NCBI GenBank assembly: GCA_029260755.1
Contig: JAJDCQ010000091.1
Location: forward strand, 1-64,000
Reading direction: 5' to 3'
Length of the DNA: 64,000 bases
From: Planctomycetota bacterium
Lineage (GTDB): Bacteria; Planctomycetota; J058; JAJDCQ01
Below the pieces are notes generated by a model. The model saw nothing but the letters and a program-made list of their open reading frames with translations. It ran no database searches and had not been told where the DNA came from. Made by a program: the position numbers and the translations under genes. Positions 51,015 through 58,325 of the stretch are shown here, piece by piece. Numbering within the stretch: position 1 is the first letter of the stretch; every line of letters begins with the position of its first letter.

Positions 51015-52916
51015 CTAGACTCGCCGCATCGACACCAGGGTGATGTCATCACTCTGGGGCGTCCGCCCCCGGTGCTCGAGCGCTTCCTTCATGATGCCGT
51101 CGTTCATGGCGCGGGGCGGGACCGAGCCGAGCGCCTCGACCTTCTCGACGAGCTTCTCGAAGGTGTACTGATCGCGCTTGCGGTTCATCAGCTCGGGGAT
51201 GCCGTCGGTGTAGAGGACGACGATGTCGCCGTGGCCGAGCTGGAGCTCCGTCTCCGAGAGCCTCGGCTCGATGTCGGCGGCGAGGCCGAGGACCATCCCG
51301 CCCGCCTTGCGCGCCTCGACCTTGCCGGACGAGACCTGGTAGATCAGCAGGTGCTCGTGACCGGCGCCCGTGTACACGAACCGCCCCGTGTCGGGGTAGT
51401 AGTGGATCACGAGCAGGCTCATGAAGAGGTCCTTGTCGAGGTCGTTGTAGAGCCTTCGGTTCAACCGCGCGACGATGTCCTTCGGGCTGACGTAGAGATC
51501 GGCGAGGATCCGGAGGGCGCTCCGGGCCATCGCCATGATGAGCCCGGCGCCGACGCCCTTGCCCGACACGTCTCCGATCGCGACGAGGAGTGATCCGTCC
51601 TCGAGGACGATCACGTCGTAGTAGTCGCCGCCGACCTCCTTCGCCGGCACCATCCTCCCGTCGATCTCGAGGCCCGGCAGGCTCGGAAGCTCGCGCGGGA
51701 GTAGCTTCTGCTGGATCTCGGTCGCGATCTTGAGCTCCTGGTCCATCCGCTCCTTGTGCTTCGCCTCGCGGATGAGGCGAGCGTTGTCGATCGCGATCGC
51801 CGCCTGGTCGGCGAACGCGGTCAGGATCTCGACGTCGCGGCTGCTGAACGCGCCCTCGTGCGGGTTGTCGAGGTAGAGGGTGCCGAGCACCTTGGACTTG
51901 ATCCGGAGCGGGACGCAGAGGATCGACCGGAGGTTGAGCCCCATCACGCTGGCGAAGCGGCCGTAGCGCTGATCCTCCGCCGCGTTCGTGGTCAGGAGCG
52001 GCCGGGCGCTCGCCATGACGTCGGTGCAGATCGACTTGCTGACGTGCTGCTCCGGATCGGCGATCGCCTCTTGACCGGGACCGCGGGCGATCTCGACCTT
52101 GAACTCACCCTTGATCCGCAGGACGAGGAAGCCTCGCTCGGCGCCGATGAGGGAGTTGGCCTCGTCGATGATCTTCGCGAGGAGGCGGCGGAGGTCGAGC
52201 TCGGAGTTGATCGCCTTGTTCACCTCGAGGAGGCGCCGGAAGTCGTCGCGGTGGAGGCGCTCGTCGCTGGATGTCATCGAGGGGTCGTCGCCGGCCACGA
52301 CCTCGAGCATCTCGGGGCGGATGGCGGGCAACCGATGCGGCGTCTCGGCGTCGCGGGCGGCCGGGTCGAGGCCCTCGAGCCACGAGAGGCCCGACTCGTA
52401 ACCGCTCGTGCTCGTCACCCCGACGCCGTCGCCCGACTGTCCCATCGGCGCGGGCGTCGCGAGGTGCGGCGGGACGAGGCCGGGCGGCGCTCCCTTCGCC
52501 GGCGCGCCCTTCTTCGGCTCCCACGGCCCGAGGTGACGCGATGGCAGGGTCGGCGCCGGACGTCTCCGGATCGTGTCGGCGGTCGAGAGGCCGGGCGGCG
52601 GCGGCTGGGGCTGGCGCGGGGCGTAGGGCCCGGCGGTGCGGTAGCCGATGACCGAGTGGCCGCACTCGACCCGGTCGCCGTCGCTCAGGACGTGGCTGAT
52701 GACCTTGCGGCCGTTGACGCGGGTGCCGTTGCTGCTGTTGAGGTCGCGGAGGATGAACTGTCCGTTGTGCTTCTCGATCCGGCAGTGGCGGCGCGACATG
52801 TTCGGATCGGGGATCTCGACCTCGTTCTCGACCGAACGCCCGATCGTGATGACCTCGTCCATGAGCTCGAAGGAGCGCACCTCGCGGTTCTCGAAGACGA
52901 TCGTCAGCGTGGGCAC
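51015..52916 (-). CDS. FHA-GAF-SpoIIE (PP2C-type) Ser/Thr phosphatase
   Basis: 633 residues. FHA domain about 1-95 (ITIGRSVENEVEIPDPNMSR, SSNGTRVNG). A Pro-rich linker to about 220. GAF domain about 235-390 (GAERGFLVLRI, SILCVPLRIKSKVLGTLYLD). Coiled linker, then a SpoIIE/PP2C phosphatase domain about 410-630 with EVGGDYYDV, IGDVSGKGVGAGLIMA and VVLYTDGIPELMN carrying the metal aspartates. It would remove phosphates from a partner such as an anti-sigma antagonist or an STPK substrate, the FHA module recruiting phosphothreonine. With the two Ser/Thr kinases it completes a phosphorylation circuit, although no partner gene is adjacent. Start GTG at 52916. Confidence 0.9.
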   Translation of the reverse strand: MPTLTIVFENREVRSFELMDEVITIGRSVENEVEIPDPNMSRRHCRIEKHNGQFILRDLNSSNGTRVNGRKVISHVLSDGDRVECGHSVIGYRTAGPYAPRQPQPPPPGLSTADTIRRRPAPTLPSRHLGPWEPKKGAPAKGAPPGLVPPHLATPAPMGQSGDGVGVTSTSGYESGLSWLEGLDPAARDAETPHRLPAIRPEMLEVVAGDDPSMTSSDERLHRDDFRRLLEVNKAINSELDLRRLLAKIIDEANSLIGAERGFLVLRIKGEFKVEIARGPGQEAIADPEQHVSKSICTDVMASARPLLTTNAAEDQRYGRFASVMGLNLRSILCVPLRIKSKVLGTLYLDNPHEGAFSSRDVEILTAFADQAAIAIDNARLIREAKHKERMDQELKIATEIQQKLLPRELPSLPGLEIDGRMVPAKEVGGDYYDVIVLEDGSLLVAIGDVSGKGVGAGLIMAMARSALRILADLYVSPKDIVARLNRRLYNDLDKDLFMSLLVIHYYPDTGRFVYTGAGHEHLLIYQVSSGKVEARKAGGMVLGLAADIEPRLSETELQLGHGDIVVLYTDGIPELMNRKRDQYTFEKLVEKVEALGSVPPRAMNDGIMKEALEHRGRTPQSDDITLVSMRRV

Positions 52917-53031
52917 GATTCGGGGTCGCCCGTGGAACGCAACTCGGCGCAGGAGGCGGCGATGCGCCTCCGGAAGAGGACTCGAGGATGATAGCCGGGG
53001 CCGAAGCGGTCGTTCAACCGAGCCCGGTTTC

Positions 53032-54204
53032 TCAGGCCTGCGGCTCGAGCCCGGCGGCGGCCACCGCGATCAGATCGCCCACGGGGAGGGGCGGGCCTCC
53101 CGTCGCGGCGGCGTCCGCGAGGAGGCGGCGCGCCGTCGGGCAGCCGGTCACGATCGCTCCGGCGCCCTGGGTGCGCGCCTCGTCGATCCGCTGGGCGGCG
53201 ATCCGTGCCGCGCCGTCGGGCGAGACCGCCTCGTAGCCCGATCCGCCTCCGGCGCAGCCGCCGGCGTCGCGGTTCCGGATGAGCTCGGCGGGCGGCGCGC
53301 CGAGCGCCGCGCCGAGGAGCTTCCGCGGCGCCTCGTAGACGCCGAGGCGACGCCCGAGGGTGCACGCGTCGTGGTAGAAGACGCCGGCCGCGGACTCCGC
53401 GGGCGCGAGCGCCGCGAGGGCCCGCTCGGGGTCGAGCGTTCCGGCGAGGCCATCGGCGTGCGCCCCGAGGAACGAGACGAGCGGGGCGACCCGCGCGCCG
53501 AGCGGCGCGCCGGCGTGGGCGGCCCGCGGGCCGAGCGCCTCGGCGCAGGCGGGCGACAGGGTGAGGACGCGCTCGGCGCCGGACAGGGCGTTCCCGACCC
53601 GTCGGATGTGGTCGACGAACAGGTCGTGGTAGCCGAGGACCGCGAGCGGGTAGCCGCAGCAGAACGGCGACCCGACGTAGACGCCGAGGGCGTCGGGGTG
53701 GCCGGTCCCGCAGGCGGCCGCGAGGGCGAGGCCGGCGTCGAGCACCTCGGGGGTGCGGGCGACGACGTCGCACCCGGCGAAGAGGACCGTCGCGGCGCGG
53801 GCGGGGTTCCCCTCGCCGATGCGCTCGCGGACGATCGCGGCGAGGTCGCGCCGGTACGGGGCGCCGTGGGCGCGGATCCGGTCGGCGACGGCGCGGGCCC
53901 GCGGGGGCTCCGCGCCGCTCGCGACGGCCAGGGCGCGGGCCGCCTCCATCCCGGCGGAGGCGTCGATCCGGTGCTTGCACGCCGGCGCGCTCGCCGCGCA
54001 GCCGGTGCACGCGTAGAACGTGCTCGCGGCCTCGGCGTCGAGCGGGATGCGACCGGCGGTGACCGCCATCGCGGTCGCCCCCTTCTCGGCCGGCGTGAGG
54101 CGCTCGTTGTGCTCCGCGCAGGCGACCGGACAGACGTCGCGGCAGAGCTTCGGGCAGTAACTACAGAGCTCGACGTCGCGGCGCGCGGCGGCGGGGAGCC
54201 TCAT
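53032..54204 (-). CDS. Fe-S protein with two CCG-like domains (HdrD/GlpC family)
   Basis: 390 residues, soluble. The N-terminal ferredoxin-like part has a first cluster motif Cys14-x2-Cys17-x3-Cys21-x3-Cys25. The second motif reads CTGCAASAPACK (Cys66, Cys69, Cys76), where the expected third Cys at 72 is Ser. Two cysteine-rich CCG-type domains follow (FCCGYPL and GGCAGGGSG), found in subunits of heterodisulfide reductase, glycolate oxidase and glycerol-3-phosphate dehydrogenase. It likely transfers electrons between a flavoprotein and a quinone or other carrier. No dehydrogenase subunit is adjacent; it lies next to A-type Fe-S carrier and Rieske genes on the same strand. Confidence 0.8.
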   Translation of the reverse strand: MRLPAAARRDVELCSYCPKLCRDVCPVACAEHNERLTPAEKGATAMAVTAGRIPLDAEAASTFYACTGCAASAPACKHRIDASAGMEAARALAVASGAEPPRARAVADRIRAHGAPYRRDLAAIVRERIGEGNPARAATVLFAGCDVVARTPEVLDAGLALAAACGTGHPDALGVYVGSPFCCGYPLAVLGYHDLFVDHIRRVGNALSGAERVLTLSPACAEALGPRAAHAGAPLGARVAPLVSFLGAHADGLAGTLDPERALAALAPAESAAGVFYHDACTLGRRLGVYEAPRKLLGAALGAPPAELIRNRDAGGCAGGGSGYEAVSPDGAARIAAQRIDEARTQGAGAIVTGCPTARRLLADAAATGGPPLPVGDLIAVAAAGLEPQA

Positions 54205-54275
54205 GCGGGACCGCTCCTCGAGGAGTCATCGGCGGGGAATGCGGCGCGCGGGCCGCGGCGCGTCGAGGCGGCGCC

Positions 54276-54680
54276 CTAGACGCTGAAGGAGTGGCCGCAG
54301 CCGCACTCGCCCTTGGCGTTCGGGTTCTCGATCTTGAACCCCGCCTGGAGCCCCTCCTGCACGAAGTCGACCTGGCACCCATCGAGGTAGATGCTCGACT
54401 GCTGGTCGATGACGACGCGGAAGCCGTCGATGGCGATGATCTGGTCGCCCTCGCGGGGCTCGTCGATCGTGAGGCCGTACTGGAAACCGGCGCAGCCGCC
54501 GCCCTCGACGAAGACGCGGAGCGCCTTGCTGTCGGGATCGGTCTCCTCGGCGAGGAACGCATGGACCTTGGTCCGGGCGAGGTCGGTGAGGGTGACCGTC
54601 GTCGTGGTCGGCGTCGCGGGCGCCGTCGTCTCGGGCGCCGTCGTCGGCGCGGTCGTGGTCGTCGTGGTGGGCGTGGTCAT
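54276..54680 (-). CDS. A-type iron-sulfur carrier (IscA/ErpA family) with Thr-rich N-terminus
   Basis: 134 residues. It helps deliver Fe-S clusters to client proteins. The core (about 29-134) has VTLTDLARTKVHAFLAEE, Cys63 in GGCAGFQYGL, and the terminal GECGCGHSFSV with Cys126 and Cys128, the three ligands of the family. The first 28 residues are almost entirely Thr, Pro and Ala, unusual in this small cytoplasmic protein. AAGAGGA precedes the ATG at 54680. It has its own promoter at 54762-54790. The neighbouring Fe-S and Rieske genes are possible clients. Confidence 0.9.
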   Translation of the reverse strand: MTTPTTTTTTAPTTAPETTAPATPTTTTVTLTDLARTKVHAFLAEETDPDSKALRVFVEGGGCAGFQYGLTIDEPREGDQIIAIDGFRVVIDQQSSIYLDGCQVDFVQEGLQAGFKIENPNAKGECGCGHSFSV

Positions 54681-54761
54681 GGGATTCCTCTTGTTGGGCT
54701 CCGCGGGGCCGCGCGGGCTCGCCAGACGTGGCGTTACGCCTTCGAGCGGAGTCAGTTGCAC

Positions 54762-54790
54762 ATTATAGGCGCGCGGTCCGGGTCTGTCGA
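54762..54790 (-). promoter_or_regulatory. Sigma70-like promoter of the A-type carrier gene
   Basis: On the minus strand TCGACA (54785-54790) and TATAAT (54762-54767) are 17 bases apart; five and six matches to consensus. It starts just after the Rieske gene stop and would give a leader of about 75 bases. Confidence 0.75.
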
Positions 54791-54802
54791 CCCGAGAGGC
54801 GG

Positions 54803-55105
54803 TCAAACGTCGATGAAGACGTCGTTACCCTCGACGGCGCAGGGAAATGTCTCCTGCTTGACCGCGTCGTTGAGCTTGCACTCCCCGGTCGTCACGTCGA
54901 ACCCCCAGCCGTGCCAGGGGCAGGTGACGACCGATCCGTCGAGCGAGCCCTCGGCCAGCGGTCCGCCGCGGTGCGGGCAGGTGTTGTCGATCGCGTGGTA
55001 GGCGCCGGAGACGTTGAAGACGGCGATGGCGCGGCCCCCGACGCTGAAGAGCTTGCCCTGACCGCTGGCGATCTCCTCGGTGGTGGCGACCTTCTCTCGA
55101 CCCAT
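54803..55105 (-). CDS. Rieske [2Fe-2S] ferredoxin-like protein
   Basis: 100 residues. The cluster motifs are complete: Cys43-x-His45 in TCPHRGGPL and Cys62-x2-His65 in TCPWHGWGFD. The single-domain length, with the hydrophobic VFNVSGAYHAIDN segment, fits the NirD/dioxygenase-ferredoxin group of soluble electron carriers. The ATG at 55105 is preferred because GGAGG lies six bases upstream; a GTG at 55108 is the alternative. It is transcribed from the promoter at 55144-55171. Its redox partner is not evident; the Fe-S protein and A-type carrier downstream are on the same strand. Confidence 0.92.
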   Translation of the reverse strand: MGREKVATTEEIASGQGKLFSVGGRAIAVFNVSGAYHAIDNTCPHRGGPLAEGSLDGSVVTCPWHGWGFDVTTGECKLNDAVKQETFPCAVEGNDVFIDV

Positions 55106-55143
55106 CACGCTCCTCCCCGTTGCGTCCGTCCGGGCGAGTCGGC

Positions 55144-55171
55144 ATCGTATCGGTCGTCCCTATCGTGTCAA
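55144..55171 (-). promoter_or_regulatory. Sigma70-like promoter of the Rieske gene
   Basis: TTGACA (55166-55171), a perfect -35 on the minus strand, and TACGAT (55144-55149) are separated by 16 bases. The Rieske ATG is at 55105. The promoter lies in the divergent gap shared with the next plus-strand gene. Confidence 0.65.
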
Positions 55172-55212
55172 GCCGCGAGCGCTTACGACGCCACCGAGGT
55201 CGCCGCGAGAGC

Positions 55213-58092
55213 GTGAACGAAGAACAGATCCTGAGCGACTGGGAGCGCGCGATCCGCGGGCGGAGCGCGAAGGAGCTCGCCTCGGCGCTGCGCGCCGTCG
55301 GGGTTCTCCGGAAGTCGCTGACCGCGGACGACCCCGAGACGGTCTCGCTCCTCGCGCTCGCGGAGGCGCTCCTCGGCGCGGGCCTCGTCCGCGCAGCGCG
55401 GGGCGATCCCGAGCGGACCGACGGGGGTCTGCGCTACTTCGAGCGTGGGGTCGCTCGCGCGATCAAGGTCGCCGGAGCCGGGCGACTCCGCGATCCCGCC
55501 CGCTGGACCCTCGCGGCGCGCGCGGTCGCCCGGGCCGCCGGGAAGCGCGAGGAGGGCCGGGAGCGGAGCGTGAAGGCGCTCCGACGGCTCCACGAAGAGG
55601 AGACGTTCGGCGAGGCCCTCCGCGCCGTCGTCGGCGGCGAGCTCGAGGGGCTCGGCGTCGCCGTCGAGGGGCCGCGGCGACCGCGGAGCGCGTCGGGTCG
55701 GACCTCGTCGTCGGGGTCGTCGTCCGCGTCGGGCCGGCGGAGCGCATCCGGCCGTTCGTCCTCCGCGAGCCGCTCGGGGTCGAGCTCGGCTCGCTCGTCG
55801 TCGTCGCGTTCGTCTTCGTCGCGCTCGTCGTCCGGGTCGGGGTCGAGGCGGGCCGGAAGCTCGCGGCGCCGGACGAGCACCCGGAAGGCCGCCCGTCCGT
55901 CGGAGCCGGTCCCCGAGCCGATCCGCCCGCCCGAGCCGAGCCCCGCCTCCGAGAGCTCGGCCGGGCTCGTCGCGTTCGGTCCGGGCGACCCCCCGGTCGA
56001 CCCGCCGAGCGATGTCACGCCCGACATCGACGTGCCCGACTCCGACATCGAGGTGCTCGACGGCTACCAGAACCTCGAGCTCCGGCCGAGCACCGAGGAG
56101 CGTCGCGCCTGGAGCGCGCGCGAGCTCGCCGTCAAGGAGGACAGCGACGAGGTGGCCGCGCGGGCAGCCGCCGCCGAGCGCGCCGGCGACCCGCTCGCCT
56201 CGGACTCCGAGGACGAGGAGGCCGGAGGAGATCGATCGGAGGGCGAGCCGAAGGGCCGCTCGTTCGGGAGCTGGGACGGGGCGCTCGACCTCGAGAAGGC
56301 CATGTCCGACGCCGGCGACGGGGACGGCGCCGCGGGCGATGCGGAGAGGGTCGTCTGGTCCGACGACGGCGCCGAGGGCTCCCCCGAGGGCGGCGACCAG
56401 GGCGGCGGCGACGGCGCGGCGCGGTCGCGGCGCCGGGCGAAGCGCTCCTCGGTCGAGGTGCTCGCGCCGGGCAACGCGTCGCTCGCCGACGCGCTCGCCT
56501 CGATCAAGGAGGGACGCCTCGCCCTCCAGCGTCGCCAGCGCGAGGGCGACCCCGAGGGGCTCACCGAGGCGGAGGCGATCGCGAAGGAGGTGCTCGCCGC
56601 GGCCGATCCGGCCGGACCGCCCGCGGCCATGGCTCGGGCGCTCCTCGCCGAGGTCGCTCTCGAACGGGGCGACGAGGAGAGCGCACTGCGAGAGATCGAG
56701 GCGGCGCAGCGGGCCGACCCCGAGAACGAGGACGTCCTCGCGGCGGCGGTTCGCCTGCGCGCGGGCGACGCGGCCACCGCGCCGACCGTCGCCGCGCTCC
56801 GCTACGCGATCGCTCGCGCGCGCGAGGAGCTGCTCGACGACCGCCCGAAGAAGGCGATCAAGGTGCTCGTCCGGACCGCCGAGCGGCACGACGACGAGCC
56901 CTGGCTGCTGGCGTTCGCCGCGTGGGTGGCGCTCGAGCGGCTCGAGCGGGACGACCTCGCCGACGAGTACGCGATGCGCGCCCGGCGTGGGCTCCCGCCG
57001 AAGATCTCGCCGGCCCTCGGCCTCGGCGACGACCTCGAGACCGACGTCGCCGCGAAGCTCGTCCGGCGCGCGGGCAAGCTCGTCACCGCCGAGGGTCCGA
57101 AGGGGCGGCTCGACCTCGCCCGTCGCGGGGAGACCGAGAGCCACGTCGCCGGCGCGTGGTTGCTCCTCGGCCTCGGGCTCGCCCGTTACCGCCTCTACGC
57201 GCCGAGCAAGATGGGGAAGAGCGAGCAGGCGCGGATCCGCGTCGTCGTGGCGGACGCCCTCTTCCTCCTCCAGTTCTACGACGCCGCCGCCGCCGAGTAC
57301 GACCGCGCCCGGTCGACCGACCGGAGCGCGCAGAACGACGCCCGGAACGGGATCGACCAGTGCCAGAGCATGAAGCTGAAGAGCGTCGACGACGAGACGA
57401 TCGTCGTCCGCGCGGGCGCCTACAAGGACCCGCTCAGCGTGGCCGTCGGCACCTACCTCCTCGAGCGCGGGACGCGACTCCGGAAGGCGTCGCGCGAGGC
57501 GGACCTCGAGGGGCGCGCGCTCCAGAAGGCCGTCGTCCGCCACCTCGTCGAGGAGCTTCAGGACGGAGCCGATCGCTTCGATGCCGACTCGGCCGTCGGC
57601 GCCGCGCTCGCCAGCGTCATCGCCGCGGAGTCCGAGCTGAGCTCGCTCCGGTCGTCGCTCGAGCACCTCGACGGCGGCTTGGCCGACGAGAACGGCGAGC
57701 CGCCCGAGGCGGACGCGGAGGGCAAGCGGGGTCTCTTCTCCCGGATCAAGAAGGGCATCGGGGCGGCCGCCGGGCGCGCGAAGGATCTCGCGAACCGCGC
57801 CCAGCTCGCCGTCCGGATCAACACGGCGGAGGCGAAGACGGATCGGCTCATCGTCGAGGCGGGGCGGAAGGTGGCCGGTCACGCCGTCGAGGACGACGTG
57901 CCCGACGACGATCTCTCCGAGGAGGCGCGCGCCTCGCTCGCGCGGGTCCGCGCGCTCCGATCGCTCGAGGCGCGGTTCGCGGCGGAGGACCGCGGCCTCC
58001 GCGATCACGAGGCCCGGCTCGCCAAGGCGCTCGGCAAGGCCGACGATGGAGACTGGCTCGAGGCCCTCTCGGGCGGCGCCCTCTCCTCGTAA
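55213..58092 (+). CDS. Hypothetical large protein with SR-rich segment and helical repeats
   Basis: 959 residues; GTG start at 55213 (VNEEQILSDWERA). No signal peptide. Residues 1-150 are helical; 155-226 are a Ser/Arg-rich low-complexity segment (RSASGRSSSASRSG and similar), recalling eukaryotic SR domains. An acidic disordered part follows (about 280-440), then a long helical region (about 450-770) that looks like TPR repeats (ALREIEAAQRADPENEDVL, DRPKKAIKVLVRTAERHDDE). Near the end is GLFSRIKKGIGAAAGRAK. I do not recognise the family. The order recalls proteins that assemble complexes, but no function can be given. It is divergent from the Rieske gene and precedes the DUF2225/HEAT gene. 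Confidence 0.65.
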   Translation: MNEEQILSDWERAIRGRSAKELASALRAVGVLRKSLTADDPETVSLLALAEALLGAGLVRAARGDPERTDGGLRYFERGVARAIKVAGAGRLRDPARWTLAARAVARAAGKREEGRERSVKALRRLHEEETFGEALRAVVGGELEGLGVAVEGPRRPRSASGRTSSSGSSSASGRRSASGRSSSASRSGSSSARSSSSRSSSSRSSSGSGSRRAGSSRRRTSTRKAARPSEPVPEPIRPPEPSPASESSAGLVAFGPGDPPVDPPSDVTPDIDVPDSDIEVLDGYQNLELRPSTEERRAWSARELAVKEDSDEVAARAAAAERAGDPLASDSEDEEAGGDRSEGEPKGRSFGSWDGALDLEKAMSDAGDGDGAAGDAERVVWSDDGAEGSPEGGDQGGGDGAARSRRRAKRSSVEVLAPGNASLADALASIKEGRLALQRRQREGDPEGLTEAEAIAKEVLAAADPAGPPAAMARALLAEVALERGDEESALREIEAAQRADPENEDVLAAAVRLRAGDAATAPTVAALRYAIARAREELLDDRPKKAIKVLVRTAERHDDEPWLLAFAAWVALERLERDDLADEYAMRARRGLPPKISPALGLGDDLETDVAAKLVRRAGKLVTAEGPKGRLDLARRGETESHVAGAWLLLGLGLARYRLYAPSKMGKSEQARIRVVVADALFLLQFYDAAAAEYDRARSTDRSAQNDARNGIDQCQSMKLKSVDDETIVVRAGAYKDPLSVAVGTYLLERGTRLRKASREADLEGRALQKAVVRHLVEELQDGADRFDADSAVGAALASVIAAESELSSLRSSLEHLDGGLADENGEPPEADAEGKRGLFSRIKKGIGAAAGRAKDLANRAQLAVRINTAEAKTDRLIVEAGRKVAGHAVEDDVPDDDLSEEARASLARVRALRSLEARFAAEDRGLRDHEARLAKALGKADDGDWLEALSGGALSS

Positions 58093-58325
58093 GTCGTTAC
58101 CCTGTCGAGACGCTCGGCCGGTTGTGAGCGATGTCGGGCATCGGTACACTAACCAGCTTACATCTGGCACGTGCCAGGCGCGGACGCCCGGGGGGGAGCC
58201 CGCGACCCGGCCCGGCGAGCCGGTCGTTCGAGACCCGCTCGCGCCCGTCGCCCTTCGGACCGCCTCCCCACGGCGCCGAAGGCCGACGGAAGGACTCCTC
58301 GCAAAGACAAGAAGAGGTTGCGCGC

